20,458 bases of DNA from a virus, in the IMG/VR virus record IMGVR_UViG_3300021963_000810, positions 1 to 20,458 of that record. One strand, 5' to 3'. Position numbers and translations under genes: made by a program. The notes below the pieces were generated by a model that did not search any database, was not told the origin of the DNA, and was given only the letters and a program-made list of their open reading frames with translations. This document shows positions 5,946 to 11,599 of the stretch, piece by piece; the first letter of the stretch is position 1; each line of letters begins with the position of its first letter.

Positions 5946-7193
5946 TCACCTGCGAACCACCGACACGGCAGGTTCGCCCTTCTCGAAGATCGTATCAACA
6001 ACTGCTTGCACACTACGGGCGGTGGAGATGCCAACCTTAGAATACACAGGGATACAAACAAGACCGAACGATTTGCTATACTGACTGAGGTTGCCAGGTT
6101 GGATACGTCCATCGCGCATACCTTTGGCATCATCGTGATGCAGACGGATGCAACGTCCGATGGTCTGACTAATCCCAATGAAGTCCATGTTACGCAGGAA
6201 CAGCACTGCTTCCAGACCGCTCACATTGATACCCTCAGCGAGGATACTGTGGTGAAGAACAACGAACTTCTTATCGTTATCCTTACCCCAGGCAGATAGC
6301 GTGTCGAAGAATACTTCGCGGTTCACTTTCTTGCCATCAATCACAGCACCAGTCTTGGCAGTGATATACATCCAAGAGAAACCACGTTGCTCTAGTTCGG
6401 TGCAGAAATCAGTTTCAGACACCAGCGATACGATTTGCTTGGTTGCCTTAGCACAAATCAGGATCTTGCCGACTTGATTGTCATCAATGGTTTCCAGCAG
6501 ATTGTCAGCATCGCGGTCGAAGTTGGTCTGCTTGCCCTGTACCATCTCCAGTTGCTTGACGATCACTTTAGGGGGCACAATGTAACCACCTTCGACTAAC
6601 TCAGGAGCTGGGACTTTGCAGATTACCTGACCATAAACAGCAGCATCATTCATGCCAGGTTTGCCCACTGCCAGAGAATGTTTGGGAGTTGCAGTGAAGA
6701 AGTAGCAGCGACGTGCATTAGCAGCAAAGTGCTCAGTTGCAGGGAAAAAGTGACGCTGAACAGAATTATGTGCCTCATCAAAGTAAATGGTATCCACATC
6801 AATCTCTGCTGCTTGCAGACGATTAAGAGAGTTGTAAGTAGTGAAGATCAGTTGATGCTTACCAGCAGCGGCACACATACCAGCGTGAACAGCAATGTCA
6901 GCGGGTTTGGTAGTGCTAACGTGATGAGTTTCGCCACTGTGAACGTGCAGAACTTCAGCGTCAGTGATAAACTCCAGGAACTCAGAAGAGAGTTGCTCAG
7001 CAAGCAAGATGCGAGGAGCAACAACAACAATGGTCTGGGGGGTTTCAGACTGCAACTCGCGCAGACAATCATAGATCATCTTCAGCGTCTTACCGCCACC
7101 AGTAGGAACAATGACTTGACCCTTGTTGTGCTGTTGCATAGCAGCAACACCACGTTCTTGATGAGGGCGAAGTTTGATCAGATCAGAGAACAT
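5946..7193 (-). CDS. Superfamily 2 DNA/RNA helicase (415 aa)
   Basis: ATP-driven nucleic-acid translocase of the SF2, ResIII/DEAD-like type. Motifs in order: LRPHQERGV (8-16, Q-like), VPTGGGKT (29-36, Walker A), VAPRILLAEQ (58-67, Ia), TTYNSL (118-123, Ib), FDEAH (138-142, Walker B), FTATP (166-170, III), ILAEGINV (317-324, V) and QTIGRCIR (343-350, VI). All core residues are present, so it should be active. T4-like phages encode UvsW-type SF2 helicases for replication and recombination; I cannot say whether this is the UvsW equivalent or an extra accessory helicase. Its own stem-loop promoter lies upstream (7235-7270) and a hairpin follows, so it is probably a single-gene unit. Base composition looks richer in G+C than its neighbours. 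Confidence 0.9.
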   Translation of the reverse strand: MFSDLIKLRPHQERGVAAMQQHNKGQVIVPTGGGKTLKMIYDCLRELQSETPQTIVVVAPRILLAEQLSSEFLEFITDAEVLHVHSGETHHVSTTKPADIAVHAGMCAAAGKHQLIFTTYNSLNRLQAAEIDVDTIYFDEAHNSVQRHFFPATEHFAANARRCYFFTATPKHSLAVGKPGMNDAAVYGQVICKVPAPELVEGGYIVPPKVIVKQLEMVQGKQTNFDRDADNLLETIDDNQVGKILICAKATKQIVSLVSETDFCTELEQRGFSWMYITAKTGAVIDGKKVNREVFFDTLSAWGKDNDKKFVVLHHSILAEGINVSGLEAVLFLRNMDFIGISQTIGRCIRLHHDDAKGMRDGRIQPGNLSQYSKSFGLVCIPVYSKVGISTARSVQAVVDTIFEKGEPAVSVVRR

Positions 7194-7234
7194 TACGAAT
7201 TACAGAGTTTCAGGTGGTTTGGTATCTAGAAAGC

Positions 7235-7263
7235 ATTATAGCACGCTTCCAGGCGATTGTGAA
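7235..7263 (-). promoter_or_regulatory. Sigma70-type promoter for the helicase, embedded in a stem-loop
   Basis: Minus strand: -35 TTCACA (7258-7263, five of six), 17-bp spacer, -10 TATAAT (7235-7240, perfect). Expected start near 7228, about 35 nt before the ATG at 7193. The -35 spans stem and loop of the hairpin 7240-7270, and the first base of the -10 is the last base of its stem. Confidence 0.75.
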
Positions 7264-7270
7264 GCGTGCT
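7240..7270 (-). terminator. 10-bp perfect stem-loop overlapping the promoter
   Basis: AGCACGCTTC (7240-7249) pairs with GAAGCGTGCT (7261-7270) around an 11-nt loop. It starts 12 nt after the stop of gene 7283-7438, so it may end that transcript, while the same DNA carries the next promoter. This matches the layout of promoter/early stem-loop (PeSL) cassettes described in T4-type phages. There is no U-tract. Confidence 0.65.
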
Positions 7271-7282
7271 GGTGGGGTTTAA

Positions 7283-7438
7283 TCAACCCCCGAACATTTC
7301 ATCAAACAACCAATCACCAGAACGCTCTTTTTCTTCCCAGACTTTGTTAGCGTTTGCTTCAATCATTGCCCGTTCGATCTTAGCATCAATGGGAGATTGA
7401 GTGCTAAACCAGTTGCCATTACGATCTTGCCAGAGCAT
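7283..7438 (-). CDS. Small hypothetical protein (51 aa)
   Basis: ATG at 7438 lies 21 nt after element copy 6. The protein starts MLWQDRNGNWFSTQSPIDAK, has a helical middle (IERAMIEANANKVWEEKERS), and ends GDWLFDEMFGG. The gap to the element holds AGGAACG, a weak ribosome site far from the ATG. Followed by the stem-loop/promoter at 7235-7270. Unknown function. Confidence 0.68.
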   Translation of the reverse strand: MLWQDRNGNWFSTQSPIDAKIERAMIEANANKVWEEKERSGDWLFDEMFGG

Positions 7439-7459
7439 TGTGTTGTGTGTCGTTCCTAT

Positions 7460-7493
7460 ACTATAGGTCCACTTTGGAGGTGAGTAACTTTTA
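7460..7493 (-). repeat. Conserved intergenic element, copy 6 of 8
   Basis: A 34-bp consensus copy. Its first minus-strand bases are the TAA stop of the histone-like gene. The next ATG (7438) is 21 nt downstream. TATAGTATAGGAAC follows, giving an imperfect duplication of TATAG at the end of the element. Confidence 0.9.
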
Positions 7494-8192
7494 GACGCCT
7501 GCTTTTACAGTGCTATGAGCTAATCCAAGCAGTTTAGTTCTTTCGGTTCCTTTAGGTGCTCTACCATGCTTTTCAGTGAAATCTTTAATCAATTCTGCCT
7601 TTCTCTTCTTGAGTGCTTCACCCCTTTCTTTGTTTCTTGCTTTATCTCTTTCTGCCCTTGTCATAGGACCACCAGTTTCAGTTTTCCACTGTCTGCGTGG
7701 TTTTGCTGCTGCAGGTTTTGCTGCTTCAGGTTTCTTTGTGGAGAGAAGTTTAGATGCTTGCTTCTCAACTTCCTTTGCTTTTGGTTTTGCTGCTTCAGGT
7801 TTTGCACCTGCTTTCTTTGCAGCAATTCTAGCAAGTGCTGCTTTCTTTCTTTCTTCTTTTGCCGCTGCTGCTGCTCTTGCTTTTACATCAGCAGATCCAC
7901 GTTCTTGTGTTGGTTGTTGAACTCTTGTAGATGCTTGACGTTGAGTTCCAATATCCTTGCGTGGTTTATACTGAACTGGTTCAGTCTTGCCGCCACCAAC
8001 TGCTTTTACTCTAAGTTTTTCAGGATCTGTCTTTTTGCGTTCAGGACGAATCCTTCCACCTGCTTGTGCAGCTTTGATAGTTGCACCACCACCCCAACCT
8101 AGTTTACCAGCAGCATCTCCAGATTTACCAGAGGGATGACCAAACATACCCGTTTTTTCACAAAGAGACATAAACTCCTGAAATCTACGCAT
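7491..8192 (-). CDS. Basic Lys/Ala-rich protein, putative internal head protein (233 aa)
   Basis: The sequence is strongly basic and low in complexity: Ala/Lys/Pro tracts (AAAAAKEERKKAALARIAAK, PEAAKPAAAKPRRQWK) resemble histone H1 C-terminal tails, suggesting non-specific DNA binding. The N-terminus MRRFQEFMSLCE resembles the capsid-targeting peptide of T4 internal proteins (MKTYQEFIAEA), including an L-x-E site (L10-C-E12) of the kind cut by the T4 prohead protease. A glycine-rich stretch follows (GKLGWGGG). A late-promoter-like octamer lies at 8219-8226. I infer a DNA-associated protein packaged in the head; no search was done. A structural or tail role is the alternative. Confidence 0.65.
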   Translation of the reverse strand: MRRFQEFMSLCEKTGMFGHPSGKSGDAAGKLGWGGGATIKAAQAGGRIRPERKKTDPEKLRVKAVGGGKTEPVQYKPRKDIGTQRQASTRVQQPTQERGSADVKARAAAAAKEERKKAALARIAAKKAGAKPEAAKPKAKEVEKQASKLLSTKKPEAAKPAAAKPRRQWKTETGGPMTRAERDKARNKERGEALKKRKAELIKDFTEKHGRAPKGTERTKLLGLAHSTVKAGV

Positions 8193-8198
8193 TGTTCT

Positions 8199-8227
8199 AT
8201 CTAAACACTACTTTTTAGTATTTAGAT
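8199..8227 (-). other. Imperfect stem-loop upstream of the histone-like gene
   Basis: ATCTAAA (8199-8205) pairs with TTTAGAT (8221-8227), and TACT (8209-8212) with AGTA (8217-8220), around a TTTT loop with a 3-nt bulge. It begins at the stop of gene 8222-8422 and ends 7 nt before the ATG at 8192. The A/T-rich stem overlaps the late-promoter-like octamer. It may be a processing site or simply a by-product of base composition. Confidence 0.4.
8219..8226 (-). promoter_or_regulatory. T4-type late-promoter-like octamer
   Basis: Minus-strand TCTAAATA matches seven of eight bases of the T4 late promoter TATAAATA. It continues as CTAAAAAGT, nearly the same as the flank of the second candidate at 9049-9056. 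Expected start is about 20 nt before the ATG at 8192. Confidence 0.45.
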
Positions 8228-8422
8228 GTCCTCTTCCTTTGCTTTATATGAACCTTTGAATACGCGACCTTCAGCATAGAATTGCTTCACACGTTCACGG
8301 CGAGTAGCAAGCAAGAGATCGTATTCTTCTTGTTGTTGCTTACTAAAAGTGAAATCCTGCCGCCGCCAAGCATCTTTAAGATCACGAATGTGAGGAAGCA
8401 CGTTAGGGATTTGTTCGGTCAT
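8222..8422 (-). CDS. Conserved cyanophage-type hypothetical protein (66 aa)
   Basis: Starts MTEQIPNVLPHIRDLKDAWR and contains SKQQQEEYDLLLATRRERVK, a charged helical segment. From memory, this N-terminus recurs almost unchanged in many T4-like cyanophages, always without a function. It lies in a 60-nt gap below gene 8483-8620 and just above the hairpin at 8199-8227. Confidence 0.82.
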   Translation of the reverse strand: MTEQIPNVLPHIRDLKDAWRRQDFTFSKQQQEEYDLLLATRRERVKQFYAEGRVFKGSYKAKEEDI

Positions 8423-8466
8423 TTGAGTATGATAAAGGAAAAGTAGTCAGTGTGGGAGACTTAGTG

Positions 8467-8484
8467 GACAGTTTAGAGACTGTC
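8467..8484 (-). other. Short stem-loop at a gene end
   Basis: GACAGT (8467-8472) pairs with ACTGTC (8479-8484) around a 6-nt loop, overlapping the stop codon of gene 8483-8620. No U-run follows, so a terminator role is weak. The TTGACA here has no convincing -10 at 16-18 bp. Confidence 0.3.
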
Positions 8485-8620
8485 AATAGTCAATGTTGGA
8501 GTTAAGATAAGAATTGAACGATTTATCATTCTCTTCTTCCTCAAAAAGATCTTCAGTTACTTTCTCTACAAAATCAAAAGAAGAAAACTCTTCAATTTGG
8601 AGATCATCAAAGCAGTCCAT
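8483..8620 (-). CDS. Small acidic hypothetical protein (45 aa)
   Basis: Starts at ATG 8620, 18 nt after element copy 7. It is highly acidic (DCFDDLQIEEF, EDLFEEEEND), with a predicted isoelectric point far below neutral, and no cysteine beyond residue 3. Its acidity recalls small phage inhibitor or DNA-mimic proteins, but nothing specific supports that. Identified from the element, start codon and clean stop. Confidence 0.6.
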   Translation of the reverse strand: MDCFDDLQIEEFSSFDFVEKVTEDLFEEEENDKSFNSYLNSNIDY

Positions 8621-8638
8621 AAAAAGTGAGTTGCTTAC

Positions 8639-8672
8639 ATTATAGATCCACTTTGGAGGTGAGTAACTTTTA
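8639..8672 (-). repeat. Conserved intergenic element, copy 7 of 8 (TATAAT variant)
   Basis: The most diverged copy: the minus-strand end reads GGATCTATAAT instead of GGACCTATAGT, producing a consensus -10 hexamer. The ATG at 8620 is 18 nt further on, leaving room for a transcription start. The stop of gene 8673-9029 immediately adjoins it. The CACCTCC core is intact. Confidence 0.85.
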
Positions 8673-9029
8673 TTAGCGAGACATAATTGCTCTCATCTCT
8701 CTCCTTTTTTGTGCCTGCTGAGCACTTGCTTCGTGCTCCATTTCTCTCTGAGCATGTCTTTCTCTTTCTCTTTTTCTTGATAATTGACTTCTGGCAATTA
8801 GTTTGTTGTATAGATTGGGCTCCATTGTCGGAGTTTGTTCTGTCTGCAACTCTCTCTTGATTTCTTTCTTTAATGTCTCTCTTTCTGCTGATGCTTGTTG
8901 TCTCTCTCTTTGAGATGCTTGATGTGAAGCAACACGCTCTTTATGTGCTGCCATTTGTTTCAATTGTCTCTGGCGAAGTTCTTGTCTTCGTTGCTGGAGA
9001 TCTTCAGAGAATTGAATGAAAGTTTTCAT
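8673..9029 (-). CDS. Charged coiled-coil protein, putative internal head protein (118 aa)
   Basis: The open frame extends to 9125, but the N-terminus MKTFIQFSEDLQQ from ATG 9029 resembles the T4 capsid-targeting peptide MKTYQEFIAEA, and a late-promoter-like octamer lies 20 bp upstream at 9049-9056, so 9029 is the start. Extra codons before it are unlike any phage protein (KHHHQDKQTNH). The rest is rich in Arg, Glu and Gln with heptad character (RQELRQRQLKQMAAHKERVA), likely a long coiled coil, and basic overall. I infer a scaffold-associated or internal head protein. Only the N-terminal motif and promoter support this. Confidence 0.68.
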   Translation of the reverse strand: MKTFIQFSEDLQQRRQELRQRQLKQMAAHKERVASHQASQRERQQASAERETLKKEIKRELQTEQTPTMEPNLYNKLIARSQLSRKRERERHAQREMEHEASAQQAQKRREMRAIMSR

Positions 9030-9048
9030 TATTGCAGAACTTTTTGAG

Positions 9049-9056
9049 TATTTATT
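9049..9056 (-). promoter_or_regulatory. T4-type late-promoter-like octamer
   Basis: Minus-strand AATAAATA matches seven of eight bases of TATAAATA and is followed by CTCAAAAAGT. It overlaps the stop of gene 9052-9318 and lies 20 bp upstream of ATG 9029. It shares TAAATACT and AAAAAGT with the candidate at 8219-8226. Confidence 0.5.
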
Positions 9057-9318
9057 CAAACTCAAATGGTTTGTTTGTTTGTCTTGGTGGTGGTGTTTGA
9101 TAATCAGGTAACATAGAACCATCAATTACAACCTCAACAGTTGTTTTATCATTCCAATGTCTTACAGCATTTGCCACAATGAAACAGTTGGTGATAAAAA
9201 TAGACAGAAACATCATAAGGCGAATAAGTGCTACCTTATCCGCCTCTTTATCACATTTACTTGCTTTTTCACCTAGTGATTTAGCTAGCAATCGCCAAAA
9301 AGTTTTCCTCTTCTTCAT
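9052..9318 (-). CDS. Small membrane protein (88 aa)
   Basis: A basic N-terminus (MKKRKTFWRLLAKSLGEKAS) precedes one clear hydrophobic helix (ALIRLMMFLSIFITNCFIVA, about 30-49) and a polar, proline-rich tail (LPDYQTPPPRQTNKPFEFE). Topology would be N-in, tail outside or periplasmic. It overlaps the upstream gene by 38 nt, in a different frame. Unknown function. Confidence 0.75.
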   Translation of the reverse strand: MKKRKTFWRLLAKSLGEKASKCDKEADKVALIRLMMFLSIFITNCFIVANAVRHWNDKTTVEVVIDGSMLPDYQTPPPRQTNKPFEFE

Positions 9319-9550
9319 AGATTGATGTGCGTGACTTGATGTATTCTAAGTGTTTCCATTGTTCTTTGTAGCAAATCACAAGCAATCTTTCATTTGCGTG
9401 AATAGAACAGGCAAGGTAGTTGATTTCATCTTTAGGACGAACACTGTGTTCAATGGTGATATATTCATCACACTTGAAATATACCCATCCTTCAACACCT
9501 TTACCATTATTCCATACAACAAAATCATTGACTTGTGGATTGTAGGTCAT
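9281..9550 (-). CDS. Conserved cyanophage-type hypothetical protein (89 aa)
   Basis: Contains GVEGWVYFKCDEYITIEHSV (18-37) and ACSIHANERLLVICYKEQW (47-65), text I recall from many T4-like cyanophage genomes, with no known function. Mixed beta character suggests a small barrel or SH3-like fold, which is inference. ATGA overlap with the gene above at 9547-9550. Confidence 0.85.
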   Translation of the reverse strand: MTYNPQVNDFVVWNNGKGVEGWVYFKCDEYITIEHSVRPKDEINYLACSIHANERLLVICYKEQWKHLEYIKSRTSIYEEEENFLAIAS

Positions 9551-9837
9551 ACAAAAAACGCATCTAGTGGAGATTGTTTAATTGGCATCGCGGTGTAGTT
9601 CCGCGTTTCCTTGATATTTACACAAGCACCGATAGTCTTACTATTGATTGGGGCGAAGTATTCTCTAGTCTTGGTGTTGTAGAATGAGTGGATGGTCCTA
9701 GTTGGAGCACCGCCATTATAGACAAACTTGCGAGTGTTGCATAACCAAATACTGACAACATTTCGCTTGAACTCTTCGCACTCATAATAGTAACCTTCTG
9801 GAGGAGAATATGGCAAAGGTGGAAGTTCAACAGTCAT
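9547..9837 (-). CDS. Conserved cyanophage-type hypothetical protein (96 aa)
   Basis: The frame is open to 9906, but ATG 9837 gives MTVELPPLPYSPPEGYYYEC, a start I recall from other cyanophages; the upstream 23 codons overlap the coiled-coil gene. It continues KRNVVSIWLCNTRKFVYNGG and APINSKT. Conserved but unassigned. Overlaps upstream by 11 nt and downstream by ATGA. Confidence 0.82.
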   Translation of the reverse strand: MTVELPPLPYSPPEGYYYECEEFKRNVVSIWLCNTRKFVYNGGAPTRTIHSFYNTKTREYFAPINSKTIGACVNIKETRNYTAMPIKQSPLDAFFV

Positions 9838-9994
9838 AGAACTTGTCCTTTGACATATACTCAATTTGCTTTTGCAGTTGTGAGATTTCGTGTTCTTGTT
9901 CTGCAATTTTCTTTTGCAGTTGTTCTATTCTTTCCTGATACTGTTGTTTTAGATCAGATAACATTTGATTAGTATGAGAAACGTGGTTAGTCAT
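9827..9994 (-). CDS. Short coiled-coil protein (55 aa)
   Basis: ATG at 9994 overlaps the upstream stop by one base (TGATG). The sequence is a heptad-repeat helix (LKQQYQERIEQLQKKIAEQE followed by HEISQLQKQIEYM), with hydrophobic residues at a/d positions like a leucine zipper. It is probably a small oligomeric protein. Function unknown. Confidence 0.7.
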   Translation of the reverse strand: MTNHVSHTNQMLSDLKQQYQERIEQLQKKIAEQEHEISQLQKQIEYMSKDKFYDC

Positions 9995-10236
9995 CAGGTG
10001 GTGAAGGATTCAACTACTGCAGATTGTACATCTTCTGCAAGGGCATAAGTTCTTGCGCTTAACACATTTTCACGAAGAGCAGTATAATGCTGCTCATAGA
10101 AATTTCCATCATCTTCTGCAGCAATCAGATCAAAACATTCGTCATCATCTTCTGCAATTACATTCCAAAGTCCACCATATTCACTAGAAGGGAAGGGAAC
10201 GTAATGATCAACCAGATAAAGAAACTTTTGTGCCAT
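9994..10236 (-). CDS. Conserved cyanophage-type hypothetical protein (80 aa)
   Basis: First gene behind the promoter at 10260-10288. The N-terminus MAQKFLYLVDHYVPFPSSEY followed by GGLWNVIAEDDDECF is familiar from cyanophages, with no assigned role. Acidic overall. AAAGGAG at 10253-10259 lies 16 nt before the ATG, further than usual, and may still serve as ribosome site. Confidence 0.82.
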   Translation of the reverse strand: MAQKFLYLVDHYVPFPSSEYGGLWNVIAEDDDECFDLIAAEDDGNFYEQHYTALRENVLSARTYALAEDVQSAVVESFTT

Positions 10237-10259
10237 TTGTTTTTCTAAATTACTCCTTT

Positions 10260-10288
10260 AGTATAAGTTTAAGATAACAATTTGTCAA
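10260..10288 (-). promoter_or_regulatory. Near-consensus sigma70-type early promoter
   Basis: Minus strand: -35 TTGACA (10283-10288, perfect), 17-bp spacer, -10 TATACT (10260-10265, five of six). It lies just after the stop of gene 10285-10422 and drives the run 10236 to about 8673. It is one of the two strongest promoters in the window. Confidence 0.8.
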
Positions 10289-10422
10289 TAAAATTCGGAT
10301 AAGTAATAATCCACCGTGACCTCAAGTTTAGCCGCCTCACGTTCAACTTCTTTCCAGAACTCTTCTGCTACTTTGTCCATTTCTGCTTGTTTAATAAGGT
10401 CGCGAAGTCGTTTTGGAATCAT
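10285..10422 (-). CDS. Small conserved hypothetical protein (45 aa)
   Basis: Starts MIPKRLRDLIKQAEMDKVAE and continues EFWKEVEREAAKLEVTVDYY, a single amphipathic helix with alternating charges. From memory, strongly conserved among T4-like cyanophages, with no function known. ATGA overlap with the gene above. Its stop overlaps the -35 of the next promoter. Confidence 0.75.
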   Translation of the reverse strand: MIPKRLRDLIKQAEMDKVAEEFWKEVEREAAKLEVTVDYYLSEFY

Positions 10423-10544
10423 TTGGATTTCTCCCTAAGTTGTGCTTCTTCAAGAGGATACATTACCTTAATGTAATATATCATAATAGATGATACAAAT
10501 GCAACAAGTGCAGTATAGATTGCTATAGCAAATCCAATACTCAT
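10419..10544 (-). CDS. Small membrane protein (41 aa)
   Basis: A single hydrophobic helix occupies residues 4-26 (GFAIAIYTALVAFVSSIMIY) with a charged tail (LEEAQLREKSK). Both ends show ATGA overlaps, so it belongs to a chain of small membrane proteins at 10863 to 10419. Function unknown. Confidence 0.68.
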   Translation of the reverse strand: MSIGFAIAIYTALVAFVSSIMIYYIKVMYPLEEAQLREKSK

Positions 10545-10675
10545 TTCATTTGTTGAATTACTTGCTGGCGATAGTATGCTTTGTATAGCGCATCATCACG
10601 CTGAATTAGAAAGATATTCCAACCAAGAATAGCAACGAAACCAATCAGTCCAGCAGTGACATACTTGCGGTTCAT
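10541..10675 (-). CDS. Small membrane protein (44 aa)
   Basis: MNRKYVTAGLIGFVAILGWN followed by IFLI makes one membrane helix with a positively charged N-terminus; the tail is polar (YKAYYRQQVIQQMK). ATGA overlaps on both sides. Function unknown. Confidence 0.68.
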   Translation of the reverse strand: MNRKYVTAGLIGFVAILGWNIFLIQRDDALYKAYYRQQVIQQMK

Positions 10676-10863
10676 TTAGCAGAAACTCCTGTGGGTTTGA
10701 AGATAAGATTAGCAAGAGCAATGATAGCAAAGTTCTGCCAGAAGGTTAGAGATACATTGAACCAAGACAGAATAAGTCCAAGCAACCATGCTTCAAAGAA
10801 TAGACTTGCTGTTACAAGAACAACGGCAATAAAGAGAACACCAAAAGCAGTATTAGTTTTCAT
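10672..10863 (-). CDS. Small membrane protein, two helices (63 aa)
   Basis: Two hydrophobic segments are visible: AFGVLFIAVVLVTASLFFEA (6-25) and, after FNVSLTFW, FAIIALANLIF. This resembles, from memory, a small membrane protein widely found in T4-like cyanophages. It lies 3 nt below gene 10867-11283 and heads a chain of three membrane-protein genes. Confidence 0.75.
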   Translation of the reverse strand: MKTNTAFGVLFIAVVLVTASLFFEAWLLGLILSWFNVSLTFWQNFAIIALANLIFKPTGVSAK

Positions 10864-10866
10864 AGA

Positions 10867-11283
10867 TCAAACAGCAAGAGCAGCAGAGGGGATTTCAACG
10901 ATTTCGGGGAGTTTGCTATCGTCAAATTGATTCATATTATAGCATACCCATTCACCGTTGCGGAAGACATAGGCATACTCTTCATTCTTATGCGGAAGAA
11001 GATACTCACACAGATCAGCATCAAGGCGAGGAGGGCAATCATCACCACGATAAGAATAATAGTTGGGTCCATAAACACCCTTGACGCTACTATCATTCCA
11101 GCGGTCATCAGTCCAACAGCAGGACATATCGCCACCATCAATCAGTTCTTCAACAAGAGAACGTGAATTGTAGTGGGTTTTCAGAATACGACCCAACCAG
11201 GTTTCATAACCGTCCCAATGATGATAGACAGAGAGAATAGAACCATCCTTCAGTTCAAGACCAATTCGTGCTCGCGTTGACAT
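10867..11283 (-). CDS. Conserved phage hypothetical protein (138 aa)
   Basis: Contains RIGLELKDGSILSVYHHWDG (6-25), then ELIDGGDMSCCWTDDRW, YGPNYYSYRGDDCPPRLD and YVFRNGEWVCYNM. I recall this aromatic-rich family from many phages and some bacterial genomes, without function. The twin Cys and Asp/Trp-rich core may bind a metal, which is inference. ATG lies 17 nt after element copy 8. Confidence 0.85.
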   Translation of the reverse strand: MSTRARIGLELKDGSILSVYHHWDGYETWLGRILKTHYNSRSLVEELIDGGDMSCCWTDDRWNDSSVKGVYGPNYYSYRGDDCPPRLDADLCEYLLPHKNEEYAYVFRNGEWVCYNMNQFDDSKLPEIVEIPSAALAV

Positions 11284-11300
11284 TTGATCGTGGTGCTTAC

Positions 11301-11333
11301 ACTATAGGTCCACTTTGGAGGTGAGTAACTTTA
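11301..11333 (-). repeat. Conserved intergenic element, copy 8 of 8
   Basis: A 33-bp copy identical to copies 2 and 4, the one furthest upstream in the transcription direction. TATAGT is followed by GTAAGCA, as in copy 7, and the ATG is 17 nt away. No further copy is seen between 11334 and 20458. Confidence 0.9.
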
Positions 11334-11345
11334 ATTAAGAGAAAA

Positions 11346-11510
11346 TCAGCCTCCTTTTTCTCTCAAGCTACGCACAAGATACTCCGTAAATTGCTCCATC
11401 TTCTCAGGAACTACAGCAGCGGGACGTTGATTGATTACATTTTTAAGTGCAGTCATCTCTCTGAACTCTTCATCTGTCAGGTTTGTGTTTCCTTTTGAAG
11501 GAAGGGTCAT
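11346..11510 (-). CDS. Small conserved hypothetical protein (54 aa)
   Basis: Starts MTLPSKGNTNLTDEEFREMT, then ALKNVINQRPAAVVPEKMEQ and a helical C-terminus ending in LREKGG. I recall close relatives in T4-like cyanophages; function unknown. The gap to the upstream gene (11511-11599) holds a short palindrome GATATG-TTAG-CATATC at 11532-11547 and little else. Confidence 0.78.
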   Translation of the reverse strand: MTLPSKGNTNLTDEEFREMTALKNVINQRPAAVVPEKMEQFTEYLVRSLREKGG

Positions 11511-11599
11511 AATTTTGCTCCCGAATACTATGATATGTTAGCATATCCATACAAATTATCTAGACACTTAACAATCTCTTCGGGATTGATTAACAGTTC

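Noticed and set aside
6678-7229. Plus-strand 183-codon frame
   Set aside because: Antisense to the helicase, which has all SF2 motifs; no recognisable domain in the plus frame.
7566-8102. Long plus-strand open frame rich in Cys/Phe
   Set aside because: It is the antisense of the lysine/alanine-rich gene; the composition is an artefact of AAG/GCA codons on the other strand.
8461-8490. TTGACA near 8486 as a promoter
   Set aside because: No -10 with acceptable match 15-19 bp downstream on the minus strand.
324-11333. ACTATAGG on the plus strand of the element resembles the core of a T7 promoter
   Set aside because: The rest of the T7 consensus is absent upstream in all copies, no plus-strand gene follows, and all genes are on the other strand.
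324-11333. GGAGGTG on the plus strand as a ribosome binding site
   Set aside because: No plus-strand open frame with a suitably placed start follows; plus-strand frames end at or near the element (HTIGPLWR then stop).
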